64,000 nt of DNA. Source: Antitrichia curtipendula. Lineage: Eukaryota > Streptophyta > Bryopsida > Hypnales > Leucodontaceae. Shown one piece after another: positions 34,068 through 47,200 of the stretch; the first letter of the stretch is position 1; each line of letters opens with the position of its first letter. Under the pieces are notes generated by a model that made no database searches, was not told where the DNA came from, and worked only from the letters and a program-made list of their open reading frames with translations. Where the stretch lies: the NCBI GenBank assembly GCA_951230915.1, contig OX579635.1, forward strand, positions 21,514,001 through 21,578,000, in the 5' to 3' direction. The position numbers and the translations under genes were made by a program.

Positions 34068-37000
34068 TTAAAGCTCCCCAGAGACAATTTCTGGCGGAAG
34101 GCTAACATCCATTAGCCTTCCACCCAAAAGTAAACGCAAAAGGTCCTTCAAGAGGATCCCAGCCACTTCAAAGGAGCGCTTTACATACTCCAGAAGGCTA
34201 GGTTGTGTGTACTTCGTAAAACGCCAGTCTTTGTTGGCAATGGCCCTCGGAAGTGGCGTGTCAAGCGACTCTGTTCACAACGACAGTTAGGCATTGCAGG
34301 GAGGGCAAAAGGAATGTAGAAGCTCAATGCTGAGACTAAACCTCACTAACCCCTAAAGGATCAAGTATTCATGACGAAATCAAATAAGGCCAAATTTTAC
34401 ATCCCCAGAATAAATGAACAACATTGCATGTGTTGATGAGAAAATAAACTAAACAAAACCTACTCAAAACTGCAATAAAGACATGAGGCCCAATTTGGGC
34501 CTCTTGATCCTTCCACTTAGAACTGAATATCTTGGTAAATACATATGGTGCATCAAGCCATTTGTGGAACTTACCAGCCCACATACGCTTATCTTGAGCA
34601 GCAGCACGACAGAAAGGGCGAACCCCACCCCTCTTTATCTCTTCTTGTAATGTTTGCCATTCCCCTTCTCGTTGCTCTCTGGTTATGATACCTGACTTCG
34701 AGATCTGTAGGCATCACCTCTAATATATTCAAATGCTGACTAAAGCTAGAGTACAAGAATTCTAAGGATATTTGCATGCAGACATGAGGAACAGCTAAAG
34801 GTCGTTCATTTTAAAATATAGGAAGTGGAATATACCCTCAATCTTCAAAACGTTCAAATATTTCAGAATAATACCTGCTGATACAAATAGTAAGATGGTC
34901 GAGGAATTCGAGTCAGATTATTTGATCTATCAACGTCAACAAGGCCAAACTTAGGGCAATAACCGTCGGCCCACTCCCAGTTGTCTGAAATGGTCCATTG
35001 CAGATAACCATCTACTGGGACACCCTGCACACAATCCATCCCTCATAGTAAGTGTGGTGGTAACCATCCTTAAAATGGACACTAGCAATGGGATTTGTTT
35101 ATCTTGGGTGAATATAATGCATTTGGAATTTATCTTCAACGAGCAACTACAAGTCCAATTCATGAGTCGAATTGCATGATTCAATGCCAAAACGAAGAAG
35201 ACAGACTTTAGTCCAACCCCAAGTTGAAAGATGTAATTGAAGGAACTATCAAACCTGCTGAATAGCGGCATGGATGGCAAGCAAGTGTTCAACAAGGTAT
35301 GGCCGACGAATGATGTCACGGGCATCTGCAAACCCATTCTCGGTGACAATGTAACGAAGCTTCGGATGCTTTGCCTTGTAGCGGTTATGGAATTGGACGA
35401 GGACCTGGAAGAGGCCGTCAGGGTATACACCCCGCCCGGCCTCACTGTACTCTTCTTCTGGAACTAAGATGAGCCCTGCTCCTGATAATATTTCCTGCAT
35501 CCGAAACTCAAGGATCAATGCTCTGAAGCTGGGATTAGCTCAGTAATAAGGAATCGAGAGAATACAGACCGCGAAATAGACGACAAATACATGAGGTTAT
35601 GAAGCCTGACCTGGCCATAGTAATTGATTCCACAGTAATCCAGGTACCCTTGAATAGAATCTATCCAGTGGAACTCTGTCAGAAGTTTTGTTATGTAAAC
35701 AATGGGAAGATCAAGAAGGCCATAAGGTTGAATCACTCCCACGTGATGTGCCACCCCAACAACTGCCTTCTGCGCCCTGCAAATTGAACGGAAGTCAGAT
35801 CTTTGAACCCCTAAAGGACAGATTTCATGGGTATTAAGATGACCAACTTGATTGATCATAGTGCAAAAATACAATAGTGAAGAAGCTAAAGCACATACCA
35901 CCAAAATCAATGAAGAGCATTGCATGTGTTGGTGAAAGAATAATTAACACTGAACAAAAAGAAAATCCTCGAATGAGTCATTCAAAAGTCCCAAGAAAAA
36001 CATGACGCTCATACTGGGCATTCGAGAAGCTTAAGACAGCGTAATTACAGTCAATTACTTTACTCCTATAGCATTGTAGAGATTACATGGAATTTTCTGG
36101 TTAGCAGATGCCCTTCCCCGATTCAAAGAGACAAAAAGTTACAGCATGAACCCACCCTTCATGGAGAGCCTTGTATGCAGCTATGTGAGCTTCGGTGATT
36201 GAGACCATGGCCCGGCCATAGTGACCCCAGGGCGTAAAGCAGAAGATTGACTCCAAGATGGATGGTGTGTTACCAGGAGGCCAGGTCCCAGAGCAATGCG
36301 AAAGAATGACGAAGATATGTGGCTCGTTAAACGTGACCCAATAATCCACATACTCCCCAAATTGTTCTTTTGAAAACCTGAGCCATTCAAATTCACGTGA
36401 GCAGTCCAACTCATAACCTTCACTCATCATCAAGAACGGCATATTCAATGAATTCTCGAATCCAAAAAAAGTCCAGTGAGAATCATCAGTGGACACACAC
36501 ACGTCACCTGGCAAAGTCTTCAAAGTATTTAATAGTACGAGGGTCAATCCACCCTCCATAAGTCAGAGCCCACTTCGGCAATGAATGGTGAAAAAGAGTC
36601 AGCATGATTCGCATGTTATTCGCCTTCACCGTCTGAAGAATCCACTTGTAATGCTCCACTGCTTCCTTGTCAACCTTGCCATACAATCACCATATCCAAA
36701 ACCTTAATCCCCTAAAAGACCAATGAATCATATGATCAATTCAATTGATCATATTGCAAAACATATACTCCCTCCGTCCCAAAATGATTGTCCACTTTGA
36801 ATGTCATGTATTTATAAGGTTGTTTTGAGTAAATAAAAAAAATACTTCCTCGTAACTTTATTTAGGTTGCAATGAACGCATGCAATGTTCTTCATTGATT
36901 CTGGTGATATAAACTTTGAAACCTTTCTTAATTATGTTTTCCACGATATGGTCAATGAAATTGGGTCAAAAAAATATCAACAAAACTGTGGACAATCATT

Positions 37001-38486
37001 TTGGGATGGAGGGAGTAACTCAGACGGGACCAGATTTTACATCTCCAGAAATCTGTGAGGAACATTGCAGGTCTGGGTCAAAAAATTAAGAAAATTAAAC
37101 ATAAGAAAGTCCCCACATGACCTTAAAACTGATAAACTAAAGTAAGGCCCAATTTGAGCTACTTCCTTCAGAACCAATTCAGTCCCTTCCAATCTACAAT
37201 AAGAAACATCATCACTCAGGAATAGCTAAGGTGAACAGCGGATTAGAGGGCGTACCACTGCTGGGATTCCATTCACCGGCTCTTGGGGTACAATCCGACC
37301 CCAGTCGATGCCCAGCCGAAACACTGACGAACCCGCTTCCTTCGCCAACTCGATCTCGACATTCGGAGACGACCAGAAGCGCAAACGCTCGGCTGGAAGA
37401 GGAATGTTGTGCCATGCTCTCACCCGCGTTTTCTGCACTCCCATTTAGGTCCATAAGTTCAAGTTCGGCCTCAATAGCATTCTTAAATTTAGGGTATGAG
37501 TGCAGCCACATCTGCCATCATATAAAACAGCCGGATATGATTTGAATTCAATCAACATGAATGAGAATAGGAATGCAACAGCATGCTACTTCATCTTTCT
37601 CACGAATGTCAATCCAAAAGCTTTTGAAGTGACTGATGTCAGCGGCTTCCTTCTCCAAAATCCCCAAAATTCGGGAACTCAAGGAGTAAGAGGATGTGCG
37701 ACAAAGAAGAAGATGTCATAATATCAGAGCATCTTGATTCATCCTTGAATAAGAAAATGGGTCAAAGGTGTTAGGAGTTCCTTTCAAGAATGATATGATT
37801 GAACTCCCCAAACCCAAGAAATAGAAAAAAGAAGCCAAGAACAAAAATCCCGCAATACGAAGTCACTTACCGAACTCTGTGCAAATTCGAGCCACGAGTC
37901 ATTCAAGTTGTCTTCGACATGCGCAGGGGCGGTCGCCAATCCAAAGAAGAAATTCGAATTCTCATCTCTGCAAGCTGAAAGTAACCACAAACTCAAGGGA
38001 CACAACTAGAAAGATTGCGTTCCATACAATTGCAAAATGTCCTTCCTATTAGATATCAGTGTCCTTACAAGTGGTAACACTTGAAATTCAAAAATCGCGA
38101 TTTCCAAGACCACTCACTATGCAAGAAATTGGAAAGAACCCAGCCATTCGCAAACCAATTAGCGTCTTTACTGGTGGCACTACATGAAATTCAAAATCGT
38201 GATTTCCGAGACCACTCACAATACACTAAATCGAAAAGAACCCAACCATTCGCGAACCAAAATTCACCAACCAATATTCACAGGCACTGAGCGTTTCACC
38301 TGAGTCGATATGTGCCGAGCAAGAAGGCTCTCTGTTAAAGTCAGCCACCACGTCTTGGTCTTCTGCAGGTGGGAAAACCGGTCGGGGTGGCCGCATCACA
38401 AGAGGAAACAAGCTCAAGCAGAGCAGCAAGTAGAGAGCTGCGGAAACTGCAAACCCCAGGCACAACAAGCGCACCACCCTCGCCAT
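34068..38486 (-). CDS. SFR2: SFR2-type galactolipid:galactolipid galactosyltransferase (GH1 family)
   Basis: Ten minus-strand exons with GT-AG borders and matching phases: 38300-38486, 37871-37974, 37256-37432, 36508-36674, 36156-36377, 35611-35776, 35255-35494, 34875-35024, 34575-34704 and 34068-34270. They total 1,746 nt, 581 aa plus TAA. A hydrophobic N terminus (residues about 8-31) fits the SFR2 outer-envelope anchor. FFFGLATAPAHVED is the SFR2 form of the GH1 start, distinct from ordinary beta-glucosidases. The acid/base Glu230 (TFNEP) and nucleophile Glu393 (IVTENG) are both present, as is NWEWADGY. The non-GH1 tail continues to a KDWRF block. SFR2 moves galactose between monogalactolipids to build oligogalactolipids during freezing or dehydration. 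Exon 3's upstream border is uncertain: a better-looking acceptor at 37511 would add a linker but breaks the frame. Confidence 0.93.
36704..37130. repeat. SFR2 intron 3 repeat split by a Stowaway MITE
   Basis: AATCCCCTAAAAGACCAATG, GATTTTACATCTCCAGAAAT and GAACATTGCAGG occur in order but are interrupted at 36768-37015. Uninterrupted relatives lie in SFR2 intron 9 (about 34346-34470: ATTTTACATCCCCAGAAT, AACAACATTGCATGTG) and intron 5 (about 35808-35950: AACCCCTAAAGGACAG, GAGCATTGCATGTGTTGG). Their CCCCTAAAGGA start resembles the TTAA family. Confidence 0.6.
36768..37015. mobile_element. Stowaway (Tc1/mariner) MITE in SFR2 intron 3
   Basis: Terminal repeats CTCCCTCCGTCCCAAAATGA and its near-exact complement TTTTGGGATGGAGGGAG, with pairing continuing through GATTGTCCAC / GTGGACAATC. 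TA flanks both sides (36766-36767, 37016-37017). The 248-bp length and CTCCCTCCGTCCC start are classic Stowaway features. Confidence 0.95.
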
Positions 38487-38880
38487 CGATTCTCCTCCAA
38501 CTCAATCAACCCACAATCTTCACACTACCGCGAGGTTCCTCAATTCTCCTCCAACATTAGAAAAAATGCTCCAATTCATGGGCTCTACCGTCGCCACAGC
38601 CCAATTTCTGACCTCAATTTCTATGGAAATGGTGTAATGAAGCTTGTAGCTCGTCGGATTGGCGGTGCATTTGGTGAAATCGGGAACGGCAGAAGCGCAT
38701 TTGGGATTGTATTTGAGTGCTGGCAGCTGTGCCCACTTGGCGGGTTCAAGGGTTCAGTGCGTTCAGCGGCCTTGGATCTGGATGAACGGAGTTTAATGAC
38801 ACGTACTTACTTCTCATTCAAGGCAAACTGTGTAAGATAGCAGTACCTATTTCGGACACCCCCCGTCATGGCTTTTTAGG

Positions 38881-39011
38881 CTCACCTATTGTGGATAATA
38901 GTTGGATGCAGTATTTATTGAGAAAGATTCTTTGTTTGTACTTTCTCGTCCACTCATCTCTCTTCCTTCTTTGCTTAGGGAGAAGTGTCAACGCTAACCA
39001 CAATAGGTGAG
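38881..39011. repeat. 131-bp segment with perfect 14-bp inverted ends
   Basis: CTCACCTATTGTGG at 38881-38894 is exactly complementary to CCACAATAGGTGAG at 38998-39011. It lies about 400 bp upstream of the SFR2 start codon. It could be a small MITE or a promoter cruciform; no TSD is apparent. Confidence 0.5.
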
Positions 39012-39796
39012 TCTATGAGGTCAGAATGGATTCTAGTGAAAAATCCATGTTTATATTGAATAAAATATTCATTCTTGGAAAAAAAAATGCAATTTTTTTT
39101 TTTCAATCTTCCTCATCTTTATATTTGCACACATTGAATTCAGTTTTTCAACAAATTTTCCACAGCATACAAGCTGAAATGTTTTAGTTATTAGAAATAA
39201 GTACTTCTACCTTAGGCCTATAGGAGTCAAGGTGAATTGACCCCCTCGCTCATCCTGCCTAAGCCACTGCAAGGGTGTATAGAATTTTAAAAAAAACTAT
39301 TTTATGCTTGATTAATTTATCTTCTACGCCTCTCTCAATTCATTGAAGGTCTTGGATTGCAAATATGGATTCAAAATTTACAAATTTTATCATGTGTGGC
39401 AAATTAAAAAAATTCAACATTTTTCCTTGGGGACAAGCAAGGGGGTCAATTCACCCTGGTCCTTGTAGGGAAGTGCTCTTTGGGAATAAGATTAACCAAC
39501 CTATTACCACCCCAATAAGTAATCTAAGTACTAATAGAACTTATTTATTTTTCATTGATGTAAGCATTTGACGTGAACCAAAGTCAAGAAGAAATCTATT
39601 TTTCATATCAATGTTGTTGTTTTAATGGGTTTTGTTGTGCAAAGATAGGGCTAGGGGCATCCAAAACATAACGTAAAATCACCCAAAAAATTCTTGAACG
39701 GATTTCACACAATTAAATCTACTTAGAGAGTACAATTACAAATTCTATATACTAGAGCATTCTTAAAAGGTAGAAATTTGGAAAAGTTTGAAAAGA
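39012..39796. other. Intergenic, no gene seen
   Basis: AT-rich. A 68-codon plus-strand frame at 39365 has no recognisable motif. Confidence 0.4.
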
Positions 39797-40247
39797 TAAT
39801 AGAGTTATTCGTAAAGCAAACCTGAGTTTAGAGGTAAAATTGGGGTTTGAACCCCTGCTTTATGTAAAAAAGCAGGTGAAAAAGTAAAAAGCTCGCACAA
39901 TCAACACTAGCAAAACAAAACTTGGGACCAAACTTTTTTTCGCATCGAAATGGTGCCTAAAAAAGTTCGGACCTCAGTTTAGAGGTCAAATAAATTGTAC
40001 ATTGACAATTCGTGAGAATGGAGGGTGGAGAGGTTGTTTTTATAATGAAATCCATTGTTCTTTCTGAACTCTCAAAAGATATGGGTTTATTTTAAGATTG
40101 AGTTCCTCCAAGCTCTTACAACTAACTTACAACTCCAACCATTTACATATCCCATATGGGTTGCTTTACCTCCTTTCACCAGTTTGTATAAGAGCTTGTT
40201 TAAAACTGGGTACCAAACTAGGGATGACTTTACGAATAACTCTATTA
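39797..40247. mobile_element. MITE with perfect 20-bp TIRs
   Basis: TAATAGAGTTATTCGTAAAG at the left and its exact complement at 40228-40247. Inside, near 40149-40193, lies a foldback-family terminus (ATCCCATATGG then TATAAGA). The right end abuts, base for base, the TTAA used by the next element. Superfamily not determined. Confidence 0.7.
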
Positions 40248-40248
40248 A

Positions 40249-41209
40249 CCCCTCACCGCCCAAGGGGACCAAAAGTGTCCTCAGACAATTTTCAAAGTGC
40301 TGTAACTTTTGCATCCAATTTTCAAATTCAATAAAACTTGTTGGAAAATTTGCGCACTGTCTTCTAGTTTGTGTGGTGAAAGTTTCAGATCAATCCAAGA
40401 TAAATTGAGTTTTTGGTGGCCAACTGAAGTTCACAAGTTCAAGTTGAGTTCACCACACTGCATTTTAGGGCTGCAACTTTGGGGGCTTGTATCTCTTTCA
40501 TCTAATGTTCATTTTCAATAAAAATTGTTGAGTTTTGTAACCCTTGAAGTCTAGTTATTGTGGTAAAATTTTCACGTCAATCCAAGTTGTTTTGAATGCT
40601 TGGGAGTGATTCAAATTTCAAAATCCACACATTTTTGAATTACAGTGAACTTCGACAGCTTATAGCTTCTTCGTAAAGGGTCCGTTTTCAATCATTCTTG
40701 TTGGAAAAGTTGCGCATATTAGTCTAGTTTTTGTGGTAAAAATTTCATATCAATCGAAGAAGTTATGAGTGACTGAGAAGCATTTTAGTAGAGAGAGGTT
40801 CATTCATAGATGTGATTTTGTGCTACTTTTTTCACTGTTTTTTGACATTTCAAAACGATTTTGGAGACACATTGAGTCAATTGAGTGATATTTTCTTTCA
40901 TTAATGTGTTTAAATGCTGATTTTGAATCACTTTGCAATTAATTTTTTTTTCATTTGAGTAGGTTTAGGGTTTGAATTTCACCTCCAAATGTGTTTTTAG
41001 GAAAATTTCAGCATCTTATTTCAACACTAAAACATTATAATCTTTCAATCTATACGGTCAAATGACCTCAAATTTGTTCCACACCATCTACAACATGCAC
41101 ACTACAAGATTGTACGGTTGAGATTTTCTTAACTTACTGAAAATTAGACTTATAAAACTGGAAAAGCAAGGTTGTTTTATCACATGGTTAGGCCTTGGGC
41201 GGTGAGGGG
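40249..41209. mobile_element. TTAA-family element, subfamily B, TTAA on both sides
   Basis: TTAA at 40245-40248, then CCCCTCACCGCCCAAGG; right end CCTTGGGCGGTGAGGGG, then TTAA at 41210-41213. The 17-bp terminal repeats are perfect. This is the best preserved copy and hence probably the youngest. 961 bp, no transposase. Interior shared with 4291-5110 and 51467-52345. Confidence 0.9.
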
Positions 41210-41213
41210 TTAA

Positions 41214-44200
41214 GAGATTAAAAAGTTAAAATCATAATCTTAAATCAATATAAGTTTTTGGAATTGTATTTTTGACCATGTCCTTCACAAGAATGGAATA
41301 CAACAATCTATATACATGAGGGTGCATCAATTAGTTGCAAGGTATGTGTTAATTGATGGTGTTTAATATATCAATTTGATCACTACAAATGATTAAGAAG
41401 GTAGTTTTGATTTTCAAATGATAATTTAATTTTAAAAGTGAACTTTTCAACTTTATTTACAATATTTAAACAAAAGCAAACATGTGAAAAACTAAAATTG
41501 AAAAGGAGCCTAATTCAACACATATTCATTTTTAGCTCAACTTCTTTCAAAATGTTGTGGATCATAACTTGCAAATCAGGCAGCAAATACACTTGAGTTA
41601 TTACAATGTGCAATTGACAATTCCAATAATCAATCATATGCTTTTTCATTGCATCCTAATCCTCACAAAGCTCCTACCTTCTACCATTCATTATATCATT
41701 TGTTGCATACTCCTCCTACTAAGTCCTATAGAGCTATATTCAATTTTTGTGAATATAGACAAAATCATCACACATATAATGTGTACTTCTTAACCTCTAT
41801 ATACCTAGGAAATCGCAGTTGTATATTGATAAACTTTGAAGTTAAATAAAATCTTTTGGTATTTTTAGGTGAATATTTTTCAAGCCTATTTTTATCATCA
41901 AATTATTGATTTTATTAAAAAAAGATAATTCTTCTATATAGAATTTTGTTAAAGGTGGACAACCATAATGATTGCAAATCTTGATTTTCTTGTGTTAAAA
42001 GCCCTTAAAGATGAGCCTCAAATACATTGGATTTTGGAAAAAATTGCATTAGAAATTCATAAATAAAAAACTAAATTGTACAACAAATTTTGAGATGTTA
42101 TAAATTGCTTAAGATTATACATGTTAACCTATGTCCTTGACCTCATATTTCTTCATAGACTAAATTTCAGATTGGATATAGAAAAAGAAAATTCAACTAG
42201 ATTTTGAGATTTATGATGAAACATTATGAGCAATCAATCCACATGTTAGCACTTTTGGAGGGTTTTCCCAAGTGCTCCATCACACATCTAGTTTATAATT
42301 GCAGAGTTGCAATTCAAATTTTTTAATCAAACTTATGAAATCTAGCTTTGCCTTCTTTTCTGTTCAAACTAAATTCCAAAAAGCTCAAAAAGGCCCTATT
42401 TATATAGGTACCTCATAATTATGAAAGGTTTTTGTCTGTGTCTAGACATAACATAGTTAACCTTCACTGGAAGGTCTTTTTTGTTCCTTCCAAAGTGAGA
42501 GCCCTTCAAGGCAAGGTCAAGAAAAGTCACAATTGGTTAATTGCAATCCCTTTTCATTTTGAGTTCCCCTGCAACAAAGATTGTAGGGGATTTATTATAC
42601 ATAAGCTCAAGGCTCATATGCTCTCATTTCTATACTCGCATGCAAGCATTGTCAATTGTTTGCCTAATCTAGTATAGACTATGGTATTGTGAGTGGATTC
42701 TTTTTTATTTAGGCATCAGAGCACTAGTGTGGTTTGTGTAGGTTATGGTTTGTATAATTGTCTTAAAGGTAGAGTTTATCAATTTGGCGTCAATAAAAGT
42801 CGCCATAGTATGCATATAGCAAGGTTAATTAAGTGTTGTGTGCATGTTTGGTTTGTATATTTGTCACATGTGTAGAGTTCTTACTTTGGCATTAGATCCT
42901 TTGTGTGATTTGTACAAGTTAACCCCTAATTACCCAGTGTGTAGAAAAATTAGATCCTTTGTTGTAAATCATTTGTTTATGTAAAAATGTCTTCAGTTTA
43001 ACATGATCAACACAACAAATATTCTAGTATGAATAGATTTAAATCTTTCAAACAATGTATTGCAATAAAAAATCCAAAGCAAAATTTTCAATACCTTTCC
43101 AATAATATATTACACGCCCTAAAATTCCAAAAATTGTAGTGAAAAATCTAGAAAAAGTTGATTGTCTTTGTTGGCAGCATGTACAAGATTGTGGATAAAA
43201 GAACTGCACATGATTTTTAGTGCAGTTTTTTTTTTTCCAACTTTTGTAATAGTAGAGGGAAGGAATCTCAACATATGCTTCTTTTTAACCTTGAAGTGCT
43301 CCAACGTCCAATTTTGAAACGGCTAATAAATTGAAACTCAATTTTCATCCTCATTACTACTTGGATGAAAGTCATCCTAATTTGTGGAGATACTTTATGA
43401 AGTTGTTGCCCTATCTAATGGTTGAATTTGGTATTTCTAGAGTACATATTTCTCTAAAATTACAAATGTGGAAGTATACCAAGTGGTTGACCAAGCCCAA
43501 ATTGCATTGACTCTAGTTCAAAATTGAATTTGCAAAAATGAGGTTATAGATTTAAAGAATACAAAAATTTCAAAAAATCACCATGTGAAGAGAACCTCAT
43601 TTCAAGCCCATTCCAACAAATTGCTCTAAAAAAATAATAATATTGTTGGAGGACCTCTTTCTTATTTCCCAAAAGGCATCAACAACCGTCATTGATCCTA
43701 GAGAAGGGTTGACGTTGTTGCATTGTAAATATGTACATGGTGTAAAATCATAAATTAATATGTTAGTTTGATAGGTTTAATTATAATAATTTAGAAAGAA
43801 GGATGATATAATTTTAGTAGTTTTAAAGTAACGCTTCTCATTATAGTGCAATCCATCTATTTAAGAAGAAGCAACCGCTTGAGAGCTTCATCAATTTGAT
43901 GTAGTTTCGTTATTTTTCACTTTAGATTTTAGTATGTTGAACTAAGGGGTTTTTTTGGGTCTCAAGATGATGAGCTTCAACTAGGAGTCAGAATTTGAGT
44001 TTTCTTTGTCACAGTTGTTGGATCAACCTCTTTTATTGTTGAATCTTGCACCGTCACATGAGCGTCTTTAAGATGAAGATGGGCCTTCTCGACCACCAAA
44101 GCAACCTTATGTGGAACAATGATGGCACAAAAACCTTCAGAGTAACACTCGAGCATTGGTGATTTTGTTGCAGGTAAAATGTATTGAGCCCGACAACCAA

Positions 44201-47200
44201 AAAGTGACATTTGAAGGGTGTTTTGAAAGTCTAAACAACGAACAATACTATTGTATGGTTATGTCTATAAGAGGGAGTTGTGACCATCAACGTTGGTTAG
44301 AGGGGCCGATCAATCTTTTAACTAAGACAAATCGTGCAGAGTACATTACAACCACCATAAGATACATTCTCAAGTTTCTGTAGATGGAATGACACTTCTT
44401 TTGAATTTATTTTTTACCTCTACTATACATCTAATAGACATCCTAAGTTATTTATGTATTTTATTTTGTATTTTCAAAGTCACAGAAGAAAAATAATGAA
44501 ATAACTGTCTTTTAGTGATTTTGGGATGATTTATCTTCTTAGTAAGAAGGTGAATTTAGTTGTGTGGTCAAATTTAATGACCAATGGATGGTAGTATAGC
44601 CTTAGGGTCAAGGTATAGGCTGAAGTCCACTTGATTTGTGTGGTTGACGTGGAAGATAAGGTAGAGAATAAAAAAAAACTACTTATCTTCTTCCTTGTTG
44701 TTGATTTAGAAGGCCTAAATGTTTGAGGAGCCATAGTGTATTGTATTTTGAAAATTTTGAAATGAAATTGAAGGATTTGTTTATTATGCTATTGTCTTTT
44801 CTAAAAGTCCTATTCTACTTAAATTGAAGTTGCAAGTTGAGATTTGTGTTAGTTTGAGTAGAGGAAGGTCTGTTGCCTCCTATATGAAGAGACAAAGACT
44901 TTGATTGACTATAAAAAATAGAAAGGTCTTTAGTTTGCAATGAAATTTGGAGAGGATGTGAAATTTTTTGTTAGCTTTCCAAGTAGCTATCATTTGTTTC
45001 ATTTGAATATTTATAAGTGAGTTGTAAGTGTGGAGGTAAAAGAAGGTCTGCTGCCCTAAATTTTAAAAGCCAAAACTTTTAGTGACTATAAAAGATGGAA
45101 AGAATGTTAGTTCAGTTTGAGTTTTGAAGGAGTATTAGATAACTGCAAAAGTTATTATACATCTTTTCAAAAGTTATTACACATCTCATTTAAATTTTTA
45201 AATCATTAGTGGTACCATACCAAAGTTCAGCCAAAGAATTGGAGTTGGAGTTGGAGTTGAAGTTAGAGGATATTGAAGACATGTGTATTGTGCCTTGTGG
45301 CTTTCATTTATTTGTAAACTTTGTTGCTGCGGGCAGCATGGATTAAAGTATTGCTTGAGCCTCATTTTGTGTCATGATGACGAAGTGGGATTAATGACCC
45401 ACATAGTTGAGACTTGCTTTGTTTTCACAGTGAGGTTGGATTGTCCATGTTAGTCACTGGGAGTTTGAAATTTAGGAGCCAATCTTCCGGACGGTTCGGC
45501 TCGTGGTTTGGCCGTCTTGTTTTACGCATTCAAAGTCTGTGGTTTCTTATCACCTATTTTGACTTTTGAACTTATTTAAAGCCAATTTAAAATAGACCAA
45601 TAGAGAACAGTTCCACAACAGTGTAGAAGATTTGAATAACAAGATTCAAGATTTTACACAACTACGATTTCTTTTGTTTCTAAATCATTCTTGGTTGCAG
45701 CCAAGATCCTTGTGATTTTCCGAGGCAAACCTCTCTTCACATCACAAAGTTATGAAAATTGAAGGAATAATTTTAGGCGGCACTAGTATTGTGGGTGTTC
45801 ACACCAACTGCAAGTGTTAGTCTCCAAACCTATGTGGATTCCTTGTTGATAGAAGACTAAGAGTATTATTAGTTGAAAAGGTTTTTTAACAATTTCTATT
45901 ATTTCAACTTTCATAGGCGCTATTATATAGTATCACAATCAAAGGAAAATGAACATCTGCAAAAGTCTGGGGATTGGAGTTGCGGTGTTTTATAATTGCT
46001 AGTGCTAAGGTCCAATACAAAAGAGTGGTGTTACAACTTTTGGCTATATTTTTGGTTTGGTTCACTTCCAGCTCTGCTTCAATGAACATGGTCATCACTA
46101 GCTCATTGTCGTAGTTTTTGAAGGGAGTAGGAGGGCAATGGACATCAATAAATTTAGACTATGTAGTTTCCGGAGGACGTAGGAGAACAACACTATCGCT
46201 ATGGATGTTCAAAAAATCCTAAGTTCACAACATCTAATAGTTTTTGCGGCTACCTTGTGTTTGCATCACAACATCAATCAAGTTCAATTGACTTCTATAA
46301 CTTTTCAACACACCGATTAGTTCCTGATCAAGCTAGTTTGTGGTACTCCGTAGCATTTTGCCTTGCTATTAGAAGATTGACTAGTGGTTTAGGTAGCAAG
46401 TTTTAAGTATTGATGAGTAAGCAAAGTTAGATATGAAGCTCAATGTTTCTGACATTTGTGAATAAGTGCTTTAGCTACAACCTTCCCTTGAATTCAGCTA
46501 TGTGATCTATTGAAACCAAGAACAAGGGTAGAATAGCTAGATCAACTATACTGCTACAAGAATTTATGAATTCAAAGGAAACTCTGCTCCATAAGCAAGC
46601 TCTTTTACTCTGGAACATGTACACAAACACGCAAACAAAATGAAGTAAAACTCTTCCTATCGGCATTTGTGATATCCCTACCGCTGCTAAATCAAAATGC
46701 TAAATCCTGAAAAGGAGAAACGGAAAAAAACAGCACCAAATCTGCCCTCAAATGCAAACAACGACAGTTGCATCAACATATACCTCATATCAACGTCCAT
46801 TACACAACAAAAAACACTCATACCATCAATTCAAGGATACTAAGCCTTAAAACTCAAAAAACATCAAACCTATAATTCTGGAAATGAAGTAATTTCAAAC
46901 ACGCAGTGGCCACCAAAAGCGAAAGCTCAAGCAATGCACAAAATGTGTACAACGAGTCAACGACCTAAAATCCTAACCCCTTCCACTTCCGTTTTGCAGC
47001 ATCAAACCGTGCCATCCATTGCAAACTGATTTCATGAACACAAGTGTTTGAAGAAGAGATGAAAAGGAACAAAGATGTTGATTGAAATCATGTCCGCCAA
47101 AACAAAAAAGAAAGAGAAGTTTTTGTAAAACAGGTCGCTGACTCGCTGGTGTGACCTCCTGGTACTCCCAAGCTGTCTTACTGCCTACTTGGCACTTTTT

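Noticed and set aside
33854..34105. 83-codon plus-strand frame
   Set aside because: Antisense to the SFR2 last exon and 3' untranslated region.
34068..38486. Ordinary secreted beta-glucosidase
   Set aside because: The GH1 catalytic motifs fit, but FFFGLATAPAHVED, the membrane anchor at the N terminus and the long C-terminal tail are SFR2 features.
38310..38840. 176-codon plus-strand open frame
   Set aside because: It lies antisense to SFR2 exon 1 and its 5' flank, has no recognisable domain, and the minus-strand exon fits a known family.
43977..44383. Opposing 77- and 75-codon frames
   Set aside because: No recognisable motif on either strand; kept only as a mention in the intergenic entry.
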